NCBI GenBank assembly: GCA_964587625.1 | Contig: CAZPLU010000012.1 | Span: forward strand, 1-62,937 | Reading direction: 5' to 3' | Origin: DAOPZJ01 sp964587625 | GTDB taxonomy: Bacteria > Bacillota > Clostridia > Oscillospirales > JAKOTC01 | DNA length: 62,937 nt | Shown: piece by piece, positions 1 to 8,737 of the stretch | Layout: every line of letters begins with the position of its first letter | How positions within the stretch are numbered: the stretch's first letter is position 1 | Notes under the pieces: model-generated | Told to the model about the DNA's origin: nothing | Databases searched by the model: none | What the model saw: only the letters and a program-made list of their open reading frames with translations | Program-made: the position numbers and the translations under genes

Positions 1-353
1 CCGCGCATGATGGTGGTTGGAAATTAGAAATTGGAAATTAGTAGAACGGGGGAACAGATAACCACTGACGGAAAACGGGATTTTGCGGGGAATGGTCTTG
101 GATCGCATTCGATGTGACGCCCGCGCGTATGGAAATTAAAAAATAGGAATCGGGAATCAGCAGACGAGGGAACGACAGCAAAATTCCCCTCCCTCGGAGG
201 GGTGCCCGCAGGGCAGGGTGGTCAAATAAAAAATCGAAAATCGGCGGAACCGGATAAATCCATTTTGAAATTTTTTGATTCTTCCCGCGCTCTTATCTGC
301 CCTCTGCTCTGCCCTCTTGCATCCCGACTTCGATCATTTGAAAGGATAAAAAC
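1..353. other. Intergenic mosaic of interspersed repeats
   Basis: No coding region is supported here. The stretch is patched from motifs that recur elsewhere in the window. These are an AT-rich GGAAATTAG/AATTGG type (about 15-45 and 130-160; compare 32.5-33.1 kb and 47.4 kb), a hairpin-like CCCTCCCTCGGAGGGG followed by GCAGGGCAGGGTGGTC (about 187-223), and a pyrimidine-rich TCTGCCCTCTGCTCTGCCC (about 297-315; compare 11.8 and 40.5-40.7 kb). The ribosome-binding site of prfB lies at the right edge. Confidence 0.6.
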
Positions 354-1463
354 ATGCTGCAATATGAAGAAATTTTATTGACGCTGCGGGACAAAAAGCC
401 CGAATTGGACGAATACCTTGAATCGGTCGGTTTTGATCGGCTCAAAGCCGAACTAGTTCAACTTGAACAGCAGACACACGATGAAAAATATTGGACGGAT
501 GTGGCGGGGCTGCAGGCGCTGATGAAAAAAATCGGCGCTGTAAAAGCCAAAATCACCGCATCCCAAAAACTCAAAGACGATTATGAGGACTGCGTGGCGC
601 TTGCGCAGATCTGCGACGAGACCGAGGATCTGCCGATGCTCGACGAGGTCAGAGCCGCCGTCGAGGCCTTTGAAAAACAACTGGAAGAGAAAAATCTCGC
701 GCTGCTGCTTTCGGGTAAATATGACAACAGCAACGCCATTTTGACCTTCCATCCGGGCGCTGGCGGCACCGAATCCCACGACTGGGCGCAGATGCTCTAC
801 CGGATGTACACGCGCTGGGCTGAGCGGAGCGGATATAAATATCATATTTTAGATTATCAGGACGGCGAAGAAGCCGGGCTCAAGAGCGCTTCTATTTTAA
901 TCGCCGGAGAAAATGTCTACGGTTATTTGAAATCGGAATCCGGCGTACACCGGCTGGTCCGCTGCTCGCCGTTTGACTCCTCAGGCCGCAGACACACCTC
1001 CTTCGCCGCCGTCGAAGTCATGCCCGAGATCCCCGACGACAACGACATCCAAATCCGCGATGAGGACTTGAAAATCGATACCTACCGCAGCGGCGGAGCA
1101 GGGGGGCAGCACGTCAACAAGACCGAGTCCGCCATCCGCATCACCCATATCCCGACCGGCGTCGTCGTCGCGTGCCAAACCGAACGCAGCCAGTACCAAA
1201 ACCGCGATACGGCCATGAAGATGCTGCGCTCCAAACTGGTCGACATCGCCGAAAAACAGCACCTCGACAACATCGCCGACATCAAGGGCGTCCAAAAAGA
1301 GATCGCCTGGGGCAGCCAGATCCGCTCCTATGTCTTCATGCCGTACACCATGGCGAAAGACCACCGCACCGACTATGAGATGGGGAATATCAACGCGGTC
1401 ATGGACGGAGAGCTCGACGGATTCATCACCGCGTATTTAAAAATGCAGGTGAAAAAGGACTGA
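354..1463 (+). CDS. prfB: Peptide chain release factor 2
   Basis: RF2 reads UGA and UAA stop codons in the ribosomal A site and triggers release of the finished peptide. The protein has 369 residues, the usual length. The stop-codon-recognising SPF tripeptide, which separates RF2 from RF1, is at residues 205-207. The GGQ peptidyl-hydrolysis motif is at 250-252 within SGGAGGQHVNKTES. The ATG follows AAAGGA by a normal distance. Many bacteria carry an in-frame UGA near codon 25 that forces an autoregulatory +1 frameshift. Here the reading frame is continuous from the ATG, so that control appears absent. The next gene, mreB, has its own promoter. Confidence 0.97.
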   Translation: MLQYEEILLTLRDKKPELDEYLESVGFDRLKAELVQLEQQTHDEKYWTDVAGLQALMKKIGAVKAKITASQKLKDDYEDCVALAQICDETEDLPMLDEVRAAVEAFEKQLEEKNLALLLSGKYDNSNAILTFHPGAGGTESHDWAQMLYRMYTRWAERSGYKYHILDYQDGEEAGLKSASILIAGENVYGYLKSESGVHRLVRCSPFDSSGRRHTSFAAVEVMPEIPDDNDIQIRDEDLKIDTYRSGGAGGQHVNKTESAIRITHIPTGVVVACQTERSQYQNRDTAMKMLRSKLVDIAEKQHLDNIADIKGVQKEIAWGSQIRSYVFMPYTMAKDHRTDYEMGNINAVMDGELDGFITAYLKMQVKKD

Positions 1464-1502
1464 ACGGACGCCGCGCGGGCGGGTAAATCTATTGGAAAAC
1501 TA

Positions 1503-1531
1503 TTGTTAATCCGACAAATTTGTACTATAAT
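1503..1531 (+). promoter_or_regulatory. Sigma-A-type promoter of the mreBCD-mrdA operon
   Basis: A -35 element TTGTTA (1503-1508) and a perfect -10 TATAAT (1526-1531) are separated by 17 bp, about 65 bp upstream of the mreB start. Confidence 0.7.
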
Positions 1532-1597
1532 AGATTCGGAACAAAGCTATTTCCGTTTTTTACAAATTATAAACTATCAATAGGGGAGAAAAAGAAA

Positions 1598-2608
1598 ATG
1601 TTTACGAAGGACATCGGTATCGATTTGGGCACGGCCAACACGCTGGTCCATGTGAAGGGAAAAGGCATCGTGCTGCGCGAGCCGTCGGTCATCGCGCTCG
1701 ATGTGCGCACCGACGAGGTCAAAGCGGTCGGTACCGCGGCGAAAGAGATGATCGGCAGAACCCCCGGCTCCATCGAGGCCATCCGCCCGCTCAAGGGCGG
1801 CGTGATCGCCGACTTCGATGTGACCGCGAGTATGCTTCAGCACTTTATCCGCTCCGTCTCGGGCAGCGGTTTTTGGAGCCGTCCCCGCGTGATGGTCTGC
1901 GTACCCTCCGGCGTCACCGAGGTCGAATGGCGCAGCGTGCATGAGGCGACGCTGAAAGCCGGCGCCAAAGAGGCGAAGGTCATCGAAGAACCGATGGCGG
2001 CGGCGATCGGCGCAGGTCTGCCGGTCGGGGAACCGATCGGAAGCATGGTCGTCGACATCGGCGGCGGCACGACCGAAGTTGCCGTGATCTCCCTCAACGG
2101 CATCGTCACCGCCAAATCCGTCCGGGTCGCCGGAGACGCGTTCGACGAGGCGATCGTGTCCTATATCAAAAAAAAGTACAACCTTTTAATCGGCGAACGC
2201 ACCGCGGAAGACGTCAAAGTCAAAATCGGCTCGGCTTTTCCGGTCGAGGAGATCGGCTCACTCGACATCAAGGGGCGCAACCTGCTCGACGGACTGCCCA
2301 AAAATATCACAATCACGGCGATCGAAGTCCGTGAAGCGCTGTCCGATCCGTTGGCGGCCGTGCTCGAGACCATCCGCGCGACGCTCGAAATCACGCCGCC
2401 GGAACTGGCATCCGACATCATCGACAGCGGCATGATGCTGACCGGCGGCGGCGCGCTGCTGCGCGGCATCGACAAGTTCGTCAACGTCGACACCGGCATC
2501 CCGGTGCGCATCGCCGAGTCCCCGCTCGACTGCGTTGCCGAGGGGACCGGAAAGGCCTTGGAGTATTACGAGCATCTTTCCGATACCCGCAGTCCGCGCC
2601 GGCGTTAG
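1598..2608 (+). CDS. mreB: Rod-shape-determining protein MreB
   Basis: MreB is the bacterial actin homologue that forms membrane-bound filaments and guides the elongation machinery in rod-shaped cells. Nucleotide-binding motifs of the actin/Hsp70 fold are visible: DLGTANTLVHVKGKG near the N-terminus, VDIGGGTTEVAV in the middle and TGGGALLRGID near the C-terminus. The frame is open upstream, but the ATG at 1598 (MFTKDIGIDLG) sits behind GGGGAGAAAAAG and gives a 336-residue protein of normal length. It is the first gene of an mreB-mreC-mreD-mrdA operon and has a good promoter at 1503-1531. Confidence 0.97.
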   Translation: MFTKDIGIDLGTANTLVHVKGKGIVLREPSVIALDVRTDEVKAVGTAAKEMIGRTPGSIEAIRPLKGGVIADFDVTASMLQHFIRSVSGSGFWSRPRVMVCVPSGVTEVEWRSVHEATLKAGAKEAKVIEEPMAAAIGAGLPVGEPIGSMVVDIGGGTTEVAVISLNGIVTAKSVRVAGDAFDEAIVSYIKKKYNLLIGERTAEDVKVKIGSAFPVEEIGSLDIKGRNLLDGLPKNITITAIEVREALSDPLAAVLETIRATLEITPPELASDIIDSGMMLTGGGALLRGIDKFVNVDTGIPVRIAESPLDCVAEGTGKALEYYEHLSDTRSPRRR

Positions 2609-2638
2609 CCGGACATCCGACGCTTCGGAGATTTGAGG

Positions 2639-3550
2639 ATGAAGGAGTTTTTCAAAGGGAGGCCTTTTAAATTCATCATCGCAGTCGTGGTGGTGTTGGT
2701 CGGCGTTTTGATCGGCAGCGCCGCGAGCGGGCGAAACCTCTCCGTGCCCTCGGACTGGCTCGGTAATCTGACCTCTCCGTTTCAAAGCTTCGCGGCGGCG
2801 CTCAAAGGCGGCCTCTCGGGAGTCGGCGCCTATTTTTCCGATAAAACCGCCGCGGCGGCGGAAAACGAAGCGCTCAAAGCGCAGATCGCGCAATTGCAAC
2901 AGCAATTGGCCGATTATGAGCAGCTCAAGCGTGAAAACGAACAACTCAAAGAAATCGTCGGCATCACCGAACAGCGCGAGGATTTGAAAATGATCGGCGC
3001 GACCGTCATCAGCGGCGACAGCGGCGAATATTACGGCATGTTTTCGATCAATAAAGGCAGCAAAGACGGCGTCAAAGAAAAAGACGCGGTCGTCACGGCG
3101 GCGGGCGTCGTCGGATATGTCAGCGAGGTCTCCTATAACCATTGCAAAGTCACGACGCTGCTCTCCCCCGATTGCAACGTGGGCGGATATGACATCGTCT
3201 CGGGCGATTTCGGAATCTTAACCGGCGACAGCGCGTTTTCCGCCCGGGGGTTGTTCAAGCTCGCGTACTTGCCCAAAGGCAGTGTCATCGCGGTCGGCAA
3301 TATCGTGGTGACTTCGGGACTCGGCGGCATCTATCCCGAGGGTTTTGTCGCGGGAATTGTCCAGCGGGTCGTCGCCGACGATCAGGGGCTTGCCGCAGAG
3401 GCGGTGCTGACGCCCACGGCGGATTTTTCCAAACTCAAAGAGGTGCTTGTGGTGATCGGCTTTGATCCCGGCGGCGCCGTGCTGCCCTCCCCCTCGGCGA
3501 CCTCATCCCGGACCGATTCCTCTTCGGAAGCGGTTCCCGACCCATCTTAG
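2639..3550 (+). CDS. mreC: Rod-shape-determining protein MreC
   Basis: MreC is the bitopic scaffold that links MreB to the peptidoglycan synthases. The protein has a short basic N-terminus and one membrane helix (about residues 10-28). A coiled coil rich in Gln, Glu and Leu follows, containing ENEALKAQIAQLQQQLADYE. The rest is the periplasmic beta-barrel domain and a Ser/Pro-rich tail. I prefer the ATG at 2639 because CGGAG ends 8 bases before it; a TTG at 2633 is too close to that site. The stop is only 9 bases before mreD, as expected in this operon. Confidence 0.94.
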   Translation: MKEFFKGRPFKFIIAVVVVLVGVLIGSAASGRNLSVPSDWLGNLTSPFQSFAAALKGGLSGVGAYFSDKTAAAAENEALKAQIAQLQQQLADYEQLKRENEQLKEIVGITEQREDLKMIGATVISGDSGEYYGMFSINKGSKDGVKEKDAVVTAAGVVGYVSEVSYNHCKVTTLLSPDCNVGGYDIVSGDFGILTGDSAFSARGLFKLAYLPKGSVIAVGNIVVTSGLGGIYPEGFVAGIVQRVVADDQGLAAEAVLTPTADFSKLKEVLVVIGFDPGGAVLPSPSATSSRTDSSSEAVPDPS

Positions 3551-3559
3551 GCACCGGCG

Positions 3560-4084
3560 ATGCGCAGGGAGTTTTCGACGCGCACCAAGCTGTTCAAATG
3601 GCTTTGGTACTGCGGACTGGGCTTTTTATTCTTTTTGATCCAAAGCGCGGGTTTTTTCCCGCCGATCTACGGCACAAGGCCGAACTTTTTGCTTGTCTGG
3701 GCGTTGCTATCCGCCATCTGCGAGGGCCCTTATCAAGGCGCCTGGTTCGGACTCGGCTGCGGCGTTTTTTTCGATATCATCCACATGGGGACCGCGGCGT
3801 ATTTTCCGTTGATGATGGTGATTTTTTGTTTTTTAATCGGCGTTTTGATCCGCACGATCCTGCGCAACAATCTCACGACCGCGCTGCTTTTGGTCATCAC
3901 GGCGGTGTTCTTGATCAAATTTTTCGAATGGCTGCTGTTTGTTTGGCTGGCGGGCGCAGACGCCACCGCCTTCTCTCTCGTATCGCGCACCCTGCCCTCG
4001 GTTTTATACACGATCGTTTTTATCCCGCCGCTCTATTGGCTGGTCATTTGGATCAAGACCCGCTACGACCGGCTCAGCGATTGA
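3560..4084 (+). CDS. mreD: Rod-shape-determining protein MreD
   Basis: MreD is the small polytopic membrane partner of MreC in the elongasome. The 174-residue protein consists almost entirely of hydrophobic segments (about five), beginning at FKWLWYCGLGFLFFLIQSA and ending with a basic KTRYDRLSD tail, which is the expected size and profile. Sequence conservation in this family is poor, so the call leans on position between mreC and mrdA as well as on the hydropathy. The ribosome-binding site is weak, which suggests translational coupling to mreC. Confidence 0.9.
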   Translation: MRREFSTRTKLFKWLWYCGLGFLFFLIQSAGFFPPIYGTRPNFLLVWALLSAICEGPYQGAWFGLGCGVFFDIIHMGTAAYFPLMMVIFCFLIGVLIRTILRNNLTTALLLVITAVFLIKFFEWLLFVWLAGADATAFSLVSRTLPSVLYTIVFIPPLYWLVIWIKTRYDRLSD

Positions 4085-4128
4085 ATCGCAAAACATTTCG
4101 TTCTCCGAAAGATCTAAGAGGAAATGAT

Positions 4129-6156
4129 ATGGGTAAAAAAACCGCAAACGTTCGCCTCATTACCATCATCGCCGTCACGGCGGTGTTGTTCTCGGTGCTT
4201 GCGATCCGGTTTGCGCAGTTTCAGATCCTCGAGACCGATGCCATCGCCGCGCAGGCCAAGCAGAGCGAGGAAAAGACCATCAGCGTCGAAGCCGCGAGGG
4301 GCGAGATCACCGACCGCTACGGGCGGGTGATCGCCGGAAACAGCATGAGTTATTCGGTCATCATCCGGCGCGGCAGTTTCCCGTCGGGCAGCGACGGCGA
4401 AAAACGCATCGAGGTGATTTTGCGGATGTGCAATCTGCTGGCCACAAACAACGAGCCGCTCGCACTGTCGCTGCCGTTGAATACCGATTCCGAAAATCCG
4501 CAGTTTTTACCGGATCGGGACGGCGATGTCGCAAAACTCAAAACATTGTTAAAAAAGCAGCCCTACGCCACGGCGCAAAATTGCTTTGATACGCTGGTCG
4601 AGCGGTACGATCTGACCGGACTTTCGGCCGCCGACGCGCGCAGGGTCATGGGTGTGCGCTATGAGATGGAAATCGGCGGATTTTCGTCCTACCGGCAAAT
4701 CACGATTGCCAAAAACATCACGATGGCGACGATTACGGCCATCAAGGAACAAAACGAATTGCTGCCCGGCGTCTATATCGCCGCCGTCCCCGAGCGAACG
4801 TATTACATGCCCGATGTCGCCGCACACATCGTCGGCTACACCGGTCCGATCTACGCCGAGGAATACGCCGAATTGAAGACGCAGGGATATGCCCTCGACG
4901 ACATTGTCGGCAAGGGCGGCGTCGAGAAGATGATGGAGCGCTTCCTGCGCGGAACCGACGGCACGACCGTGACCCATTCCGACGATCCCGAAACCGCCGT
5001 GACCAGGGCGAAAGACCCGATTCCCGGCGCGACCGTGGTGCTGACCATCGACGGCAACCTGCAAAAAACGGCGCAGGAGTCGCTGGAGGAGACCATCAAA
5101 AAGATTGCGGAAAAAGGGCAGTATGCCGGAAACCAGGGCGCGGACGCGGACGCGGGCGCGGCGGTCGTGATCGAGATCGCCACCGGCGAGGTGCTCGCCG
5201 CCGCCAATTATCCAACCTACAGTTTGGAAGATCTTTTAAACGACTATAACGCGGTTTTGAACGCCGAAAATCAACCGCTTTTCAACCGCGCGTTTCAGGG
5301 GACCTATCCGCCCGGCTCTGCTTATAAGCCGCTTGTGGCGCTCGCGGCGCTCCAGTCCGGAACGGTCACGCCGAGCACCAGGGTCACCTGCACGCACAAA
5401 TATACCTACTACGACGATTATCAGCCGAAATGTCTGGGCACGCACGGGTCGATCTCGCTCGAACACGCGCTGGCGGTATCTTGCAACTTCTATTTTTTCG
5501 AAGTCGGCCGCCAGACGACGATTCAAGTGATCGAAAATTACGCCAAGTCGTTCGGTCTCGGTGAAAAAACCGGCGTCGGCCTGCCCGAGGCCTCCGGTAT
5601 CGCCGCCGGCGTCACCTACCGCTCGTCGATCGGACAGAAATGGGTGCCCGGCGACACCCTTCAGGCCGCCATCGGCCAGGGCGACAATTTATACACGCCG
5701 CTCCAGCTGGCAAATTACATCGCCACCATCTGCACCGGCGGCGTCCGGTATCAGCCGCGCATCGTCAAGCAGGTGGTCTCAAAAGACGGCGCCGAAACCC
5801 TTGTCGCCGACGAACCGGAGATCGCCGCGACGGTGGAACTCGACCCGAAGAACATCGAAGCGGTGATGAAGGGCATGCTCAGCGTGACGCTGGACGGCAC
5901 CGGCGCGGGCGTGTTCCGCAATTATCCGATCAAGGTCGGCGGCAAGACCGGCTCCGCCGAAATCGCGAGCGGTTCCCCGAACGCGGTGTTCGTGGCATTC
6001 GCGCCCTACGATGACCCGCAGATCGCGGTCGCCATCGTGATCGAGCACGGCTGGCACGGCGGCGACGCGGCAAACGTGGCAAAGGCGATTTTCGACGCCT
6101 ATTTTTTTCCGGACGGCATCAAAGCGGCCGCGAACGTCGGGCAGTTGGTGCGGTGA
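4129..6156 (+). CDS. mrdA: Penicillin-binding protein 2, elongation transpeptidase
   Basis: This class B PBP cross-links peptidoglycan during lateral wall growth together with the glycosyltransferase RodA. It has an N-terminal membrane anchor (LITIIAVTAVLFSVLAI), a dimerisation/pedestal domain with ARGEITDRYGRVIAGN, and a transpeptidase domain. All three active-site motifs are present: SAYK with the nucleophile at about Ser397, SCN at 451-453 and KTG at 606-608. The frame is open for 531 bases further upstream over mreD, but the ATG at 4129 follows AAGAGGA and begins MGKKTANVRL, giving 675 residues. The partner rodA is not adjacent; it lies at 7.5-8.7 kb on the other strand. Confidence 0.95.
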   Translation: MGKKTANVRLITIIAVTAVLFSVLAIRFAQFQILETDAIAAQAKQSEEKTISVEAARGEITDRYGRVIAGNSMSYSVIIRRGSFPSGSDGEKRIEVILRMCNLLATNNEPLALSLPLNTDSENPQFLPDRDGDVAKLKTLLKKQPYATAQNCFDTLVERYDLTGLSAADARRVMGVRYEMEIGGFSSYRQITIAKNITMATITAIKEQNELLPGVYIAAVPERTYYMPDVAAHIVGYTGPIYAEEYAELKTQGYALDDIVGKGGVEKMMERFLRGTDGTTVTHSDDPETAVTRAKDPIPGATVVLTIDGNLQKTAQESLEETIKKIAEKGQYAGNQGADADAGAAVVIEIATGEVLAAANYPTYSLEDLLNDYNAVLNAENQPLFNRAFQGTYPPGSAYKPLVALAALQSGTVTPSTRVTCTHKYTYYDDYQPKCLGTHGSISLEHALAVSCNFYFFEVGRQTTIQVIENYAKSFGLGEKTGVGLPEASGIAAGVTYRSSIGQKWVPGDTLQAAIGQGDNLYTPLQLANYIATICTGGVRYQPRIVKQVVSKDGAETLVADEPEIAATVELDPKNIEAVMKGMLSVTLDGTGAGVFRNYPIKVGGKTGSAEIASGSPNAVFVAFAPYDDPQIAVAIVIEHGWHGGDAANVAKAIFDAYFFPDGIKAAANVGQLVR

Positions 6157-6313
6157 AGAATGCGGCCCGATGGCCGCTCCCGTCAACAATGTGAAGTCAA
6201 TAAATGGATTGTGTTTTTGCGGGTATGCGCCCGCTTGGCGGATTGTAGGCAGCCCGCCTGCGTTTTTATTTATAAATTCCACAACAGGGAACAGTCAAGG
6301 CCGTTCCCCCGCC

Positions 6314-6922
6314 CTATTTCATCTTATCGGCCAACGCCGCGAGCTGTCCGCGGTCGGCGGAGAGCACCGCGAAAACGGCGTTGTAGAGCAGCTCCGGGTC
6401 TTTGAGAAAATGGCGGCCGAGGGTGGCGGCGAGTTCGCCGCTGCCGACCGCCGCGCGCACCGACATCAGCAATCCGCCGCGGTCTTTGATGTTGCAGACA
6501 AGGCAGACATTGTCGTCGATGGTCTCGATTGAAAATTCGTTTTCGGCCAATAAATCGGTCTTGTGCGCCACGCGCATGCCGCGCCCCAAAATCCGGTCGC
6601 GGATCGAGACGGGCAGCGAGTCCTGCAAAATATCGCAGCTTTTCGCGCCGCGCGGGGTGAGCTCGAAGCGACCGTCCTCGGTGCGGGCGACGTTGCCGTT
6701 TTTGAAAAGCAGATCGAGCGCTTGGGAGTAGTCGAAATAGTTGACCAGTTCGCTGCCCGGCAAAATTTCGTCGAGCTGCGCCTTGGTCAGCGGCTCGGGG
6801 ATGTGCTTGAGCAGGTAGCAGATTAAAATTTGGATGCCCTCGAAGTCGATGATGCCGCCCGGGGCGACGCCCTGCCGCTCCCGGATGCCGTCGCTGAGTT
6901 TATCCGCCGCGTCTTTTCGCAT
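6314..6922 (-). CDS. DUF4364 family protein
   Basis: This 202-residue protein matches the DUF4364 family, which is common in Clostridia. The N-terminal half looks like a winged helix-turn-helix, with ILICYLLKHIPEPLTKAQLD and a wing-like GNVARTEDGRFELTPRG. The C-terminal half is an alpha/beta region ending in a helical tail. The family is predicted to be regulatory but has no established function, and nothing here identifies a target. The ATG is preceded by GAAAGGACGG. The gene stands alone, convergent with mrdA. Confidence 0.8.
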   Translation of the reverse strand: MRKDAADKLSDGIRERQGVAPGGIIDFEGIQILICYLLKHIPEPLTKAQLDEILPGSELVNYFDYSQALDLLFKNGNVARTEDGRFELTPRGAKSCDILQDSLPVSIRDRILGRGMRVAHKTDLLAENEFSIETIDDNVCLVCNIKDRGGLLMSVRAAVGSGELAATLGRHFLKDPELLYNAVFAVLSADRGQLAALADKMK

Positions 6923-7005
6923 AAATACCGTCCTTTCTCACCGTGTTGAAACGTGATGCAGCAGCCGTGAAATAAAAAATTCGCATTCCGATTCAGGATG
7001 TGCCC

Positions 7006-7506
7006 TCAAAAAGCGAGCACATAACGGATTTCCGTCAGGGGTTTGCCCAAGGTGATCTCTTTTTTCACCCCGTCGGAAACAAATCCGTATTTTTCGTAAA
7101 AACGCCTTGCCCTGCCGTTTTCCTCGAGGACCCAGAGAATCGCCTCGCAGAGGTTCTCGTTTTTGAATGATTTCAATGCGTACGCCATCATCTCCCCGCC
7201 GAGCCCTTTGGACCAAAATTCCTCTTTCAGATAAATCGCGCAGATCTCGCCCGCAAGGGGTTTGTCTTCGTCGCGGCTTTTCCCGAGGATCAGGATTCCG
7301 GCGATTTGGTTTTCATGGACGGCGCAGAGATAGGAATATTCTTTTTGCTCCTTCAGATTTTTTTGAAAGCGCTCCGCCCATTTTTCCGCGGTCAATCTGT
7401 TCAGGTATTCGTCCGGGACGATGCCCTGATAGGCGGACCGCCATGACGCGATATGGCACGAGGCAAACTCAAAGGCGTCTTCGGGCGCGGCCTTGCGGAT
7501 TTCCAT
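7006..7506 (-). CDS. GNAT family N-acetyltransferase
   Basis: The 166-residue protein has the GNAT fold used for acetyl-CoA-dependent N-acetylation. The N-terminal strand-helix MEIRKAAPEDAFEFASCHIA leads to the acetyl-CoA-binding region LKEEFWSKGLGGEMMAYAL (Q/R-x-x-G-x-G/A-like), then WVLEENGRARRFYEKYGF, the usual strand-5 and helix region. The substrate cannot be deduced. A strong GGGGGAG site precedes the ATG. It lies 15 bases downstream of rodA on the same strand and is probably co-transcribed with it. Confidence 0.88.
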   Translation of the reverse strand: MEIRKAAPEDAFEFASCHIASWRSAYQGIVPDEYLNRLTAEKWAERFQKNLKEQKEYSYLCAVHENQIAGILILGKSRDEDKPLAGEICAIYLKEEFWSKGLGGEMMAYALKSFKNENLCEAILWVLEENGRARRFYEKYGFVSDGVKKEITLGKPLTEIRYVLAF

Positions 7507-7521
7507 AGGACTCCCCCTCTC

Positions 7522-8661
7522 TCACCGGATCACCTTGTCGAAAAAGACATACCGCTCCCGCCGGTTGTAGACGCCGAGCACCATGCCGATGGAGATAAAA
7601 CTGACCATGACCGAGGTTCCCCCGGACGAAAAAAACGGCAATGTCACGCCGATGACCGGCACGAGCGAGAGCGTCATTCCGACATTGATGACGGTCTGTG
7701 CGAAAATAATTGCAAACACGCCGACGCAGACGCATTTTCCCGAGACGTCGCGGGACATCCGCGCGGCGTTCAAAATCCGCATCAGGATTGCAAAAATCAG
7801 GATCATGACGATCAGGCAGCCCAAAAACCCGAATTCCTCGCCGAGCGCCGCGATGATGAAATCATTGCGCTGCTCGGGTACGATCGAGGCCTGGGTGCGC
7901 GGTCCGTTGAGCCAACCCTTGCCGAAAAAGCCGCCCGAGCCGATCGAGAGCTTGCCCATGATCTGCTGGTAGATATAGTCGTAATCCGGGTCGAGTTCGG
8001 GAAAATAGACCGCCAAAATCCGCTTTTTTTGATAGGTCTTGAGCACATAGGTCCAAAGCAGCGGGACCGAGACCGCCGCCGCGCCGAACGCCACGACGAA
8101 ATAGCGCAATTGGACGCCCGCCGAAAAGGCGATGAACAAAAAGATAAAAACAAAAATCATCATCGAGCCCCAGTCGCGTTGCAGCAACACCAGCCCGATC
8201 GGAATCGCCGCGTGCGCGACCAAACCGAGCACGCCCTTGCCCGTCTTGAGCTTATCGCCGAGGGTTTGGATATGCAGCGAGAGCGTATAGATAAACGCGA
8301 GCTTGAGCAGTTCCGAGGGTTGCAACAGCAGACCGCCGGGCAGTTCGAGCCAAGCCCTGTTGTCGGTGCCCGCGGGCGCGTATCCCCAGATGTAAGTCAT
8401 CGCCATCAACAGCACGCAAATCGGGACGAAGACCTTCCAGAGTTTTAACAGGACTTCATAGTCGATCAGCGACACCAAAATCATCGCGATCAGGCCGATG
8501 CCGATGCCCAAGCACTGGACGACGGCATGGCGGTTGGAATTGTTGTGGGTCGCGCTGTAGATGACCGCGACGCCGAAGGCGGCGAGGCCGACGCACAGCA
8601 GAACCAGCGCCATATCCAGTTTTTTGACGAATTCGGATATCGCCCTGCCCGCTTTGCTCAA
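7522..8661 (-). CDS. rodA: RodA, SEDS-family peptidoglycan glycosyltransferase
   Basis: RodA polymerises lipid II into glycan strands during elongation, working with PBP2. The protein has about ten membrane helices and typical SEDS features: GDNRAWLELPGG-type loop (seen as GTDNRAWLELPGGLLLQPSE), LLQRDWGSMMIF, and the C-terminal INVGMTLSLVPVIGVTLPF and FSSGGTSVMVSF. I take the TTG at 8661 as start, giving 379 residues beginning LSKAGRAISEF. It follows AAAGGGCGGTG, whereas a further-upstream TTG at 8694 lacks a comparable site. It lies between aspS and a GNAT gene on the same strand. Confidence 0.93.
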   Translation of the reverse strand: MSKAGRAISEFVKKLDMALVLLCVGLAAFGVAVIYSATHNNSNRHAVVQCLGIGIGLIAMILVSLIDYEVLLKLWKVFVPICVLLMAMTYIWGYAPAGTDNRAWLELPGGLLLQPSELLKLAFIYTLSLHIQTLGDKLKTGKGVLGLVAHAAIPIGLVLLQRDWGSMMIFVFIFLFIAFSAGVQLRYFVVAFGAAAVSVPLLWTYVLKTYQKKRILAVYFPELDPDYDYIYQQIMGKLSIGSGGFFGKGWLNGPRTQASIVPEQRNDFIIAALGEEFGFLGCLIVMILIFAILMRILNAARMSRDVSGKCVCVGVFAIIFAQTVINVGMTLSLVPVIGVTLPFFSSGGTSVMVSFISIGMVLGVYNRRERYVFFDKVIR

Positions 8662-8737
8662 GTCATCACCGCCCTTTCGCAAGCTCAGGTTCAAACGTTC
8701 CGTTTGATCCGCGTTTGTCGCCGGCGAGCCGCCGGTT

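Noticed and set aside
3598..4128. Upstream in-frame extension of penicillin-binding protein 2
   Set aside because: It overlaps mreD fully in another frame and has an atypical Arg/His-rich composition. The ATG at 4129 has a good ribosome-binding site and the normal family N-terminus.
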